Source: Pokkaliibacter sp046614695 (GTDB lineage Bacteria; Pseudomonadota; Gammaproteobacteria; Pseudomonadales; Balneatricaceae). Taken from it: 64,000 nt of DNA. A program made the translations under genes and the position numbers. The stretch is from assembly GCF_046614695.1 (NCBI RefSeq), contig NZ_JBKKHQ010000014.1, forward strand, positions 124,001-188,000, written 5' to 3'. Below are positions 50,590-58,637 of the stretch, one piece after another (the first letter of the stretch is position 1; the number at the start of each line of letters is the position of its first letter). Under the pieces are notes generated by a model. The model saw only the letters and a list, made by a program, of their open reading frames with translations, was not told the DNA's origin and searched no databases.

Positions 50590-51673
50590 AAATAACAGGA
50601 AAGTTGCCCTGATTATGGCAGGCGGTACTGGCGGGCATGTATTCCCTGCATTGGCTACCGCATTGGAGCTACGCAAGCGGGGTTATGACATTCACTGGCT
50701 TGGTACTTCGGACAAAATTGAAGCGCGTGTTGTGCCCCAGGCTGATATTCCTTTGCATGCCATCCATGTAAGTGGTGTGCGTGGCAATGGTGCTCTCAAG
50801 CTTATTAAAGCGCCTTTTCTATTGGCGCGAGCGCTGGGTGAAGCACTCAAGGTCGTTATGACTCTTAAGCCATCCGTCGTGTTGGGAATGGGTGGCTTCG
50901 CCAGTGGCCCCGGCGGCCTGGCCGCATGGCTACTGAGAAAACCGCTGGTGATCCATGAGCAGAATGCGATTCCAGGCGTGACGAATAAGGTACTTTCGCG
51001 CCTGGCCAAGAAAGTACTGGTGGCCTTTGATGATGCGATCTCCTGGTTACCCGCTGCTCAGGTGACAGGTAACCCGATTCGCGAGCGCGTTTGTGCTGTT
51101 CGCTCTCCTGAGTCTCGTTATGGAGAGAGGGCAGGAAAACTGCGGATTCTGGTTGTCGGCGGCAGTTTAGGCGCCACGGCGATTAATGCGGTGATTCCTC
51201 GCTGGCTTGCGGCATTGCCGGCGGATGAGCGTCCTGAGGTATGGCATCAGAGTGGTGAGCGACATATCGAAGCGACCAGAGAGTTTTATCGGGAACACGG
51301 TGTTGAGGCTAATCTGGTGCCCTTTATCGAAGATATGGCGGATGCCTATGCCTGGGCAGATTTGGTCATTTGTCGTTCCGGAGCTCTAACGGTTAGTGAA
51401 CTGGCAGCCGTGGGTGTTGCATCAGTACTGATTCCTTTTCCACATGCGGTCGATGATCACCAGACTGCAAACGGCCGATACCTTGAACATGCTGGTGCTG
51501 CAGTACTGGTGCAGCAGTCTGAACTAAGCGTCGAGTCATTACAGAGTTTATATGCCACCCGGCTGCATGATCGCCAGACTCTTGCAGCAATGGCGCAAGC
51601 CGCCAGAAGTCTGGCAAAGCCGGAAGCTACTGCGCAGGTAGCTGATATTTGTGAGGAGATTAGCCTTGGCTGA
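50582..51673 (+). CDS. murG: Lipid II synthase MurG (UDP-GlcNAc transferase)
   Basis: Peripheral inner-membrane glycosyltransferase that adds GlcNAc to lipid I, giving lipid II. 363 residues, GT-B fold: N-terminal glycine-rich loop MAGGTGGHVFPALA, VLGMGGFASGPGGLAAW, HEQNAIPGVTNKVLS, second glycine-rich loop VVGGSLGATAIN, and the donor-binding VICRSGALTVSELAA. AAGGAG precedes ATG 50582; it overlaps ftsW and murC by eight bases each. Confidence 0.98.
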   Translation: MSKNNRKVALIMAGGTGGHVFPALATALELRKRGYDIHWLGTSDKIEARVVPQADIPLHAIHVSGVRGNGALKLIKAPFLLARALGEALKVVMTLKPSVVLGMGGFASGPGGLAAWLLRKPLVIHEQNAIPGVTNKVLSRLAKKVLVAFDDAISWLPAAQVTGNPIRERVCAVRSPESRYGERAGKLRILVVGGSLGATAINAVIPRWLAALPADERPEVWHQSGERHIEATREFYREHGVEANLVPFIEDMADAYAWADLVICRSGALTVSELAAVGVASVLIPFPHAVDDHQTANGRYLEHAGAAVLVQQSELSVESLQSLYATRLHDRQTLAAMAQAARSLAKPEATAQVADICEEISLG

Positions 51674-53093
51674 ATTACATATTGCCAATAACGTGCCTGA
51701 AATGCGCCGTATTCGTCAGATCCATTTTGTTGGGATTGGTGGCGTTGGCATGTGCGGCATTGCCGAGGTGCTGCTCAATCAGGGTTATAAAATCTCTGGT
51801 TCTGATCTCAAGCCATCCCTCACAACTCGGCGTCTGGAAGAGCAAGGCGCACAGGTCTTCTACGGCCACACTCCATCCAATATTGATGGCGCTGATGTGG
51901 TTGTTATTTCTTCTGCCGTGAAGGACTCGAACCCTGAGCTTCAGGCAGCTAAAGAGCAGCGTCTACCAATCGTTCGTCGTGCAGAAATGCTGGCAGAGCT
52001 GATGCGCTACCGGCACGGAATTGCAATCGCCGGTACCCATGGCAAGACCACTACGACCAGTCTGATGGCATCCGTGCTGACACAAGGTGGTATGGACCCC
52101 ACGTATGTAATCGGTGGCAAGCTCACCAGCGCTGGCACCAATGCCAAGCTGGGGGCAAGCCGTTATCTGGTGGCTGAGGCCGATGAAAGCGATGCTTCCT
52201 TCCTGCATTTGCAGCCTATGACCGCGGTCATCACTAACATCGATGCTGATCATATGGACACCTATGGTGGTGACTTTGGTCGACTGAAGAAAACCTTCAT
52301 TGAATTCCTGCATAACCTGCCGTTCTACGGTCTCGCAGTGGTCTGCACTGACGATGAGGTGGTGCGAGAGTTGTTACCGGATATTAGCCGCCCGACCATC
52401 ACCTATGGTCTTAACGAAGAGGCTGATGTCCGTGCAATTAATATCGAGCAATCCGGTCTGCAGACCCGTTTTACCGTGGTCTCCAAAGGTTATGAACCGT
52501 TGGAAATAACGCTGAATCTGCCGGGGCAGCACAATGTGTTAAATGCATTGGCCACTATTGCCATTGCTCGTGATGAAGGAGTCTCAGACCAGGATATTGC
52601 TATTGCGCTAAAGCAGTTCATGGGGGTTGGGCGTCGTTTTCAGGTGCTTGCAGAACTGCCTGCGCAGAATGGGACAGCCACGTTGGTGGATGACTATGGT
52701 CACCATCCTCGGGAAGTGGCAGCGACTATTAAAGCCTTCCGTGAAGGCTGGCCTGGTCGACGTCTTACCATGATTTATCAGCCGCATCGTTACACGCGAA
52801 CGCGCGACCTCTATGAGGATTTCGTGCAAGTGCTCTCTGAAGTTGATTCCTTGATTTTGATGGAAGTCTATTCCGCGGGTGAAGAGCCTATTCAGGGCGC
52901 TGATAGTCGCAGTCTTTGCCGTAGTATTCGCCAGCGCGGTCAGGTGGAGCCTATTTATGCGGCTAATGCAGAAGAGGCAGCCAGTATTCTGCCTAACCTG
53001 ATGCAAGCGGGTGATCTGGTCCTGACTCAAGGAGCCGGGGATATCAGCGGGTTAGCGCAACTCTTGGTACAACAGGGGAGTGAGGCATCATGA
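51666..53093 (+). CDS. murC: UDP-MurNAc:L-alanine ligase MurC
   Basis: Cytosolic ligase adding the first stem residue, L-alanine. 475 residues: IHFVGIGGVGMCGIAEVLLNQGY (Rossmann-like N-terminal domain), ATP loop IAGTHGKTTTTSL near 121, AEADESDASFLHL and DDYGHHPREVAATI. The start is uncertain: TTG 51666, with AGGAG seven bases upstream and an eight-base overlap with murG, seems best. GTG 51651 and ATG 51702 are alternatives; ATG 51702 (MRRIRQIHF) has no visible ribosome site. Confidence 0.96.
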   Translation: MAELHIANNVPEMRRIRQIHFVGIGGVGMCGIAEVLLNQGYKISGSDLKPSLTTRRLEEQGAQVFYGHTPSNIDGADVVVISSAVKDSNPELQAAKEQRLPIVRRAEMLAELMRYRHGIAIAGTHGKTTTTSLMASVLTQGGMDPTYVIGGKLTSAGTNAKLGASRYLVAEADESDASFLHLQPMTAVITNIDADHMDTYGGDFGRLKKTFIEFLHNLPFYGLAVVCTDDEVVRELLPDISRPTITYGLNEEADVRAINIEQSGLQTRFTVVSKGYEPLEITLNLPGQHNVLNALATIAIARDEGVSDQDIAIALKQFMGVGRRFQVLAELPAQNGTATLVDDYGHHPREVAATIKAFREGWPGRRLTMIYQPHRYTRTRDLYEDFVQVLSEVDSLILMEVYSAGEEPIQGADSRSLCRSIRQRGQVEPIYAANAEEAASILPNLMQAGDLVLTQGAGDISGLAQLLVQQGSEAS

Positions 53094-54055
53094 ATGCCCA
53101 TGAAGTGATCGCAAAAGCGGGCCGTGTTGCTGTGCTGATGGGTGGTCCTTCAGCTGAGCGTGAAGTCTCATTAAAAAGTGGGGCTGCTGTACTTGCAGGG
53201 TTACTTGAAGCCGGGGTTGATGCCTTTGCGCTTGAGTTGCCTGCTCAGCCTCAAAAAATGTTACCTGCGCTTCAGGCAGCCCAATTCGATACGGCGTTTA
53301 TCGTGGTACACGGTCGCGGCGGCGAAGATGGCAAGCTTCAGGCGGTACTTGAAGCGCTGGGCAAAGGCTATACCGGAAGTGATGTTGCAGCCTCTGCGTT
53401 GGCCATGGATAAATGGCGTACCAAACTGGTGTGGAATGCTGTAGGAATTCCCACAAAACCTGCGCAATTAGTGAATGCTCAAACCGATGCACTAGCCTTG
53501 GTTGAGTCCTTAGGCTTACCTCTGGCGATCAAGCCAGTTCATGAAGGTTCAAGTGTGGGGCTTCGTAAAGTCAGCACGATTGAGTCACTTCAGGAAGCGT
53601 TAGAGCTGGCGCTTGAGTATGACGACATGGTGATGGCCGAGCCTTGGGTGACCGGTAAAGAATTAACCGTTGGCATTTTGAATGACCAGGTGCTTCCGAC
53701 CATCAGTCTTACAACGCCACACGAATTCTATGATTACGATGCCAAGTACCTGGCAGACGATACTTGTTACAATTTTGACACTGGCTTGGATATTGCAGAA
53801 CAGGCACAATTGGCAGCGACTTGTCGACAAGCCTTTGATGTTATTGGATGTAAAGGCTGGGGCAGGATCGATATTATGGTGGACTCCGAGGGACTTCCCT
53901 GGCTTCTAGAGGTTAATACGGTTCCCGGAATGACAGATCATAGCCTGATCCCGATGGCAGCCCGCAAAGCTGGCCTTGAAATGCCTGCGCTGGTCGTTGA
54001 GATTCTCTCAACAGCCATCGCCGCTCATGGTGTCGAGGGAGGGCCTCTGTCATGA
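53090..54055 (+). CDS. ddlB: D-alanine:D-alanine ligase (DdlB type)
   Basis: ATP-grasp ligase that makes D-Ala-D-Ala for MurF. 321 residues: VLMGGPSAEREVSLKSG, IVVHGRGGEDGKLQ, KPVHEGSSVGLRKV (the Ser-containing ATP-site loop), YDYDAKYLADDT and the C-terminal metal-binding EVNTVPGMTDHSLIP. It overlaps murC and ftsQ by four bases each, the standard position for DdlB in the cluster. Confidence 0.96.
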   Translation: MNAHEVIAKAGRVAVLMGGPSAEREVSLKSGAAVLAGLLEAGVDAFALELPAQPQKMLPALQAAQFDTAFIVVHGRGGEDGKLQAVLEALGKGYTGSDVAASALAMDKWRTKLVWNAVGIPTKPAQLVNAQTDALALVESLGLPLAIKPVHEGSSVGLRKVSTIESLQEALELALEYDDMVMAEPWVTGKELTVGILNDQVLPTISLTTPHEFYDYDAKYLADDTCYNFDTGLDIAEQAQLAATCRQAFDVIGCKGWGRIDIMVDSEGLPWLLEVNTVPGMTDHSLIPMAARKAGLEMPALVVEILSTAIAAHGVEGGPLS

Positions 54056-54888
54056 TGCCCATGATTCGCTCACCACAGCTGCGTGGACCTGGCCGGCCCC
54101 GAGGTGCGACACGTGTGGCTCCCGTCGCTAAACGTAAAACACGTTCTTTGCCATGGAAACAGTGGCTGATGTGGACGTCGAATACGGTATTGCTGACTGC
54201 GCTCGTTATTGGGTCTGGTCTTGGCTACGAGAAAGCTAAGGCTTGGCTGGATCGGCCTGTGCGTGAAATAGCGTTACAGGGGGATATCCATCATGTCGAC
54301 TCTGCTTTCATTTCGCAGGAGCTTCAGCAGGAAGTGACTGGCACGTTTTTTGATCTTGATCTGGATCATATTCGCCAGTTGGTTGAGCAGGATCCTTGGG
54401 TTGATCACGCTGAGGTGCATCGCTCTTGGCCTGATAAAGTCATTATCAATATCGAAGAAGCGCTACCTGTTGCCCGTTGGGGTGATCAGGCACTGATTGA
54501 TTCGGCAGGACGCATCTTTACGCCTGACGCTGCGCAGATGACTGAGTATCAGTCATTACCAGAGCTGGTTGGGCCTAAAGATCAGGTGCATGATGTGATG
54601 CGCTATTTCTCAACGCTCAGTCAGCAGCTTAAGTCCATGGGTTTTACAGTTCAGAACCTGCTGCTGGAAGAGCGTGGGGCCTGGACATTGCAAATGGTTG
54701 ATGAGTCCGGTTTACCTCTTCGTCTTTTGCTGGGGCGGGAAGATTTGCAAAGCCGTCTGGCACGCTTTAGTACGATTTACGAAGCGGCATTAAAGCCACG
54801 TCTCGCGCAAATTGAACAGATTGACGCTCGTCACGCTAACGGTGTGGCTGTGCGGTGGAAAACGGCTGAGAATGGCCAGAAAGGTTAA
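54052..54888 (+). CDS. ftsQ: Cell division protein FtsQ
   Basis: Bitopic inner-membrane divisome protein of 278 residues linking early and late division proteins through FtsB/FtsL. It has a basic cytoplasmic tail of about 45 residues (RPRGATRVAPVAKRK), a membrane helix (about 44-62), a POTRA domain (about 70-140, REIALQGDIHHVDSAFISQEL to WPDKVIINIEEALPVARWG) and the FtsQ beta domain. It overlaps ddlB by four bases. A 99-base gap with a small hairpin (CTGTCA-GGA-TGACAG, from 54897) separates it from ftsA. Confidence 0.94.
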   Translation: MMPMIRSPQLRGPGRPRGATRVAPVAKRKTRSLPWKQWLMWTSNTVLLTALVIGSGLGYEKAKAWLDRPVREIALQGDIHHVDSAFISQELQQEVTGTFFDLDLDHIRQLVEQDPWVDHAEVHRSWPDKVIINIEEALPVARWGDQALIDSAGRIFTPDAAQMTEYQSLPELVGPKDQVHDVMRYFSTLSQQLKSMGFTVQNLLLEERGAWTLQMVDESGLPLRLLLGREDLQSRLARFSTIYEAALKPRLAQIEQIDARHANGVAVRWKTAENGQKG

Positions 54889-54987
54889 ACGATGCTCCTG
54901 TCAGGATGACAGAGCGTAATTTATTAGTGTGTCGACGTCGCATCATTCGCGTACGTGAGTACAGGCGATAGAACCAGAGACAAAGGT

Positions 54988-56241
54988 ATGAGCGGTTTAT
55001 CAGAATCAAACATGATTGTTGGCCTGGATATCGGCACTTCAAAGGTCGTCGCTATCGTCGGTGAAATGGGGCCTGATGGCGAAATCGAGATTGTCGGTAT
55101 TGGCTCTCACGCTTCGCGGGGTATGAAGCGCGGAGTTGTCGTTAATATCGAGTCTACAGTTCATTCAATTCAGCGTGCCGTTGAAGAAGCGGAGCTGATG
55201 GCGGGTTGTAAAGTTCACTCTGTAACCGTTGGTATTGCCGGTAGTCACATCATGAGCCAAAACTCTCATGGCATGGTGGCTATTCGGGATCGAGAGGTTG
55301 TCAATCAGGACGTTGAGCGTGTTATTGACGCAGCTCGCGCAGTTCCTGAGCTGGATAAAGAAAAGATGCGCATCCTGCATATCCTGCCGCAGGAGTACAT
55401 CATCGATAATCAGGAAGGAATTCGCGACCCTCTGGGCATGTCCGGTGTTCGTCTGGAAGCGCGGGTACATCTTGTGACAGCGGCATTGAATGCTGCGCAC
55501 AACATTGAAAAATGTATTCGCCAGTGCGGCCTTGAAGTCGACAACATGGTGCTGGAGCAACTTGCCTCCAGCTATGCTGTGCTGACAGAGGACGAAAAAG
55601 AACTGGGTGTTTGTATGGTGGATATCGGTGGTGGTACTTCCGATATGGCTATTTTCACCGGTGGAGCCATTCGCCATACCGCGGTTATTCCGATCGGCGG
55701 TGATCAGGTGACTAACGATATCGCTATGGCGCTTCGCACACCAACCCAGCATGCAGAAGATATCAAGATCAAATATGCATGTGCATTGGGCAAGCTGGCC
55801 AGTGCCAATGAAGCGATCAAGGTGCCAAGTGTTGGTGAGCGTCCATCACGAGACTTGTCTCGTCAGTCACTGGCTGAAGTCGTTGAGCCTCGTTACGCAG
55901 AACTCTTTGAAATGATTCAAAACAAACTGCGAGAGAGTGGTTATGAAGACCTGATCGCAGCTGGCATCGTTCTGACCGGCGGCACCGCCAAGATGGAAGG
56001 TGTGGTTGAATTAGCTGAAGAAATTTTCCATATGCCAGTGCGTCTGGCGAGTCCTCTGGATATCAAAGGTTTGCAGGATATTGTGCATAATCCTGTTTAT
56101 TCCACAGCCGTTGGCCTGTTACTCTACGCAAAACGTGAGCGTGGCGAGCGGATCTTAATGGACTCAGTCATTTCTGGTAAGCCAGAACCGACTGAAGGGA
56201 TGATGCAGCGGATGCGACGTTGGTTCCAGGAAAAATTCTGA
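54988..56241 (+). CDS. ftsA: Cell division protein FtsA
   Basis: Actin-like protein of 417 residues that tethers FtsZ to the membrane. Visible: MIVGLDIGTSKVVAIVGE (phosphate-1 loop), GMKRGVVVNIEST, VDIGGGTSDMAIF (phosphate-2), VLTGGTAKMEGV, and an amphipathic C-terminal membrane-targeting helix (MMQRMRRWFQEKF). The start is ATG 54988; a GTG at 54955 would add eleven residues that family members I recall do not have. AAAGG stands very close to the ATG, so the start deserves caution. Confidence 0.96.
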   Translation: MSGLSESNMIVGLDIGTSKVVAIVGEMGPDGEIEIVGIGSHASRGMKRGVVVNIESTVHSIQRAVEEAELMAGCKVHSVTVGIAGSHIMSQNSHGMVAIRDREVVNQDVERVIDAARAVPELDKEKMRILHILPQEYIIDNQEGIRDPLGMSGVRLEARVHLVTAALNAAHNIEKCIRQCGLEVDNMVLEQLASSYAVLTEDEKELGVCMVDIGGGTSDMAIFTGGAIRHTAVIPIGGDQVTNDIAMALRTPTQHAEDIKIKYACALGKLASANEAIKVPSVGERPSRDLSRQSLAEVVEPRYAELFEMIQNKLRESGYEDLIAAGIVLTGGTAKMEGVVELAEEIFHMPVRLASPLDIKGLQDIVHNPVYSTAVGLLLYAKRERGERILMDSVISGKPEPTEGMMQRMRRWFQEKF

Positions 56242-56297
56242 TTTCACCGTATTTGCTTGCGTGACGTGGGCCCTAAAGGCCTGGAGGAGAGGGAGAA

Positions 56298-57491
56298 ATG
56301 TTCGAGTTAGTTGATAAGGCGCCGCAAAATGCGGTGATTAAAGTTGTTGGTGTTGGCGGCGGCGGCGGAAACGCAGTCAACCACATGGTAACTTCCTCGG
56401 TTGAGGGAGTTGAGTTTATTTGTGCAAACACTGATGCTCAGGCGCTTCGTGACATGGGCGCACGCAGTGTTCTGCAGTTGGGTAGCGAAATCACCAAAGG
56501 TCTTGGTGCAGGAGCTAATCCCAATATCGGTCGTGAAGCAGCTCTGGAAGATCGTGAGCGCATTGCTGAGGTTCTTCAGGGTGCGGACATGGTGTTCATT
56601 ACTGCAGGTATGGGCGGTGGTACCGGCACCGGTGCAGCTCCAGTAGTGGCTGAAGTCGCTCGCGAAATGGGTATTCTTACAGTTGCAGTGGTTACTAAGC
56701 CTTTCCCCTTTGAAGGGCGCAAGCGCATGCAGATTGCGATGGAAGGTATTCGTCAGCTGCAAGAACATGTTGATTCTCTGATTATTATCCCAAATGAGAA
56801 GCTCTTGCCTGTTTTGGGCAAAAACGTTTCTCTGATTAACGCCTTTGCTGCAGCGAATGATGTGCTGCAAGGGGCGGTTCAGGGTATCGCTGACCTTATT
56901 ATTCGTCCCGGTATGATCAACGTCGACTTTGCAGACGTTAAGACTGTTATGTCTGAAATGGGCATGGCAATGATGGGAACAGGTAGCGCTCGTGGTGAGG
57001 GTCGTGCGCGTGAGGCTGCTGATGCCGCCATTCGTAGCCCGCTGCTGGAAGATATCGACCTGTGCGGCGCGCGCGGTATTCTTGTGAATATTACCGCTGG
57101 CATCGATCTGGATCTGGGCGAGTTTGCTGAAGTCGGTAACACTGTCGAAGAGTTTGCTTCCGATGAGGCAACTATCGTTGTTGGTACTGTTATTGATCCA
57201 GAGATGAGCGATGAGCTGCGTGTGACAGTGGTTGCGACCGGTCTCGGTGCTAAGCCAGAGCCGCAGATCAAGGTTGTTCCTTCTGCTGCCAGTGGCAACA
57301 AGCAGAAGCTGCCTGATAATTACGAACAGCTGGAAATTCCTGCGGTAATGCGGCGTGAAAACGGCACTGCTCAGCAGGAAGAAACTGCTCATGCTGCCCC
57401 TAAAGAACATGCGCCATCTCGTCCTGCACCCGCTAAAGACAGTATGGAATACCTTGATATTCCTGCGTTTTTACGCCGTCAGGCGGATTAA
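56298..57491 (+). CDS. ftsZ: Cell division GTPase FtsZ
   Basis: Tubulin-like GTPase that forms the Z ring. 397 residues: VVGVGGGGGNAVNHM (17-30), FICANTDAQAL, tubulin signature GGGTGTGAAP near 107-116, NVDFADVKTVM with the catalytic T7-loop region, a variable linker, and the conserved C-terminal peptide YLDIPAFLRRQAD that binds FtsA, ZipA and other partners. GGAGGAGAGGGAG precedes ATG 56298. The gap to ftsA is 56 bases. Confidence 0.98.
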   Translation: MFELVDKAPQNAVIKVVGVGGGGGNAVNHMVTSSVEGVEFICANTDAQALRDMGARSVLQLGSEITKGLGAGANPNIGREAALEDRERIAEVLQGADMVFITAGMGGGTGTGAAPVVAEVAREMGILTVAVVTKPFPFEGRKRMQIAMEGIRQLQEHVDSLIIIPNEKLLPVLGKNVSLINAFAAANDVLQGAVQGIADLIIRPGMINVDFADVKTVMSEMGMAMMGTGSARGEGRAREAADAAIRSPLLEDIDLCGARGILVNITAGIDLDLGEFAEVGNTVEEFASDEATIVVGTVIDPEMSDELRVTVVATGLGAKPEPQIKVVPSAASGNKQKLPDNYEQLEIPAVMRRENGTAQQEETAHAAPKEHAPSRPAPAKDSMEYLDIPAFLRRQAD

Positions 57492-57504
57492 GGATAGATC
57501 GTGT

Positions 57505-57540
57505 CCGAGCATTTCGCGGATAGTCAGCGTTAATGCTCGG
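57505..57540 (+). other. Hairpin between ftsZ and lpxC
   Basis: Arms CCGAGCATT (57505-57513) and AATGCTCGG (57532-57540) with an 18-base loop and no T-run. TAGAAT at 57543-57548, just after it, could be a -10 element for lpxC, though no good -35 lies at the right distance. It may be an mRNA end-stabiliser or a weak terminator. Confidence 0.4.
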
Positions 57541-57590
57541 TGGTAGAATGCCCGCTTAGATTTTTTGGGCTTAAGGTATTTGGCTTCGGC

Positions 57591-58502
57591 ATGATTAAAC
57601 AACGTACCCTGAAAAACAGTATTCGGGCTACCGGTGTGGGTTTGCATACCGGTGAAAAAGTTTACATGACTTTGAAGCCTGCACCTGCGGATACCGGCGT
57701 GATTTTCAAACGTGTGGATCTTGATCCAGCGGTTGAAATCAAGGCTTGGGCTGAAACGGTTGGCGACACGACCCTCTCCACAAATCTTGTCGACAACAAC
57801 GTACGGGTAGCAACTGTAGAGCACTTGATGTCTGCCTTCGCCGGGCTGGGTATCGATAATGCCTATGTGGAGCTTTCCGCAGCTGAAGTTCCTATCATGG
57901 ACGGTAGCGCAGCACCTTTTGTGTTCCTGATTCAGTCAGCGGGCATTCAAGAGCAGCATGCACCCAAACGGTTCATTCGCATCAAGAAAAAAGTGGTGTT
58001 TGAACATGAAGATAAATGGGTGAGTTTTGAACCTTATGATGGTTTCAAGGTCAATTTTACTATCGACTTTGATCATCCATTGTTCCGTGGTCAGAACACC
58101 CATGCTGAGCTTGATTTCTCTAGCACCTCTTACGTCAAAGAAATCAGCCGTGCCAGAACCTTTGGCTTTATGCGTGATATCGAATATCTGCGATCCAAGA
58201 ATCTGATTCTCGGTGGCAGCGTTGATAATGCGATTGTGGTTGATGATTATGGAATCGTGAATGATGGCGGTCTTCGATATGAAGATGAGTTCGTCAAACA
58301 CAAGATCCTGGATGCTGTGGGTGACCTCTATCTTCTGGGCCGCAGCCTGATCGGTGAGTTCAAGGGCTACAAGTCCGGGCATTACCTGAACAACATGTTG
58401 CTTCGGGAACTGCTTGAACACCGTGATTGCTGGGAACAGGTGACATTCGAGGCTGAACAGCCTGCACCTATCTCTTACGCCGCTCCTCTGGTTGCGGTAT
58501 GA
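57591..58502 (+). CDS. lpxC: UDP-3-O-acyl-N-acetylglucosamine deacetylase LpxC
   Basis: Zinc enzyme that commits UDP-sugar to lipid A synthesis. 303 residues. Zinc ligands H78 (VEHLMSA), H237 and D241 (HKILDAVGD); catalytic H264 (KSGHYLNN). MIKQRTLKNSIRATGVGLHTG is the typical N-terminus, so the start is ATG 57591, although an in-frame open frame continues upstream to 57540. It closes the division cluster after ftsZ, as in E. coli. In E. coli its level is set by FtsH proteolysis through the C-terminal tail; here the tail is APLVAV-like and hydrophobic. Confidence 0.97.
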   Translation: MIKQRTLKNSIRATGVGLHTGEKVYMTLKPAPADTGVIFKRVDLDPAVEIKAWAETVGDTTLSTNLVDNNVRVATVEHLMSAFAGLGIDNAYVELSAAEVPIMDGSAAPFVFLIQSAGIQEQHAPKRFIRIKKKVVFEHEDKWVSFEPYDGFKVNFTIDFDHPLFRGQNTHAELDFSSTSYVKEISRARTFGFMRDIEYLRSKNLILGGSVDNAIVVDDYGIVNDGGLRYEDEFVKHKILDAVGDLYLLGRSLIGEFKGYKSGHYLNNMLLRELLEHRDCWEQVTFEAEQPAPISYAAPLVAV

Positions 58503-58505
58503 GCA

Positions 58506-58530
58506 AGGCCGGCGTAATGCCGGCTTTGTC
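58506..58530 (+). terminator. Weak hairpin terminator after lpxC
   Basis: GCCGGC (58508-58513) pairs with GCCGGC (58519-58524), five-base loop, followed by TTTGTC. The U-tract is short, so some read-through into secA is likely. Confidence 0.5.
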
Positions 58531-58637
58531 ATCTTCATACCCCAGGGAATGATGGCTGAAGGCATGACACCTGCCAAAGTTGTTTACTCCTTTGATTTGA
58601 ACAGGGAATTTGCCCTCACTGGTAACGATATCCGCAT

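Noticed and set aside
56307..57410. Open frame of 367 codons antisense to ftsZ
   Set aside because: Low-complexity, Asn/His/Cys-rich translation typical of an antisense shadow; ftsZ is unquestionable on the other strand.
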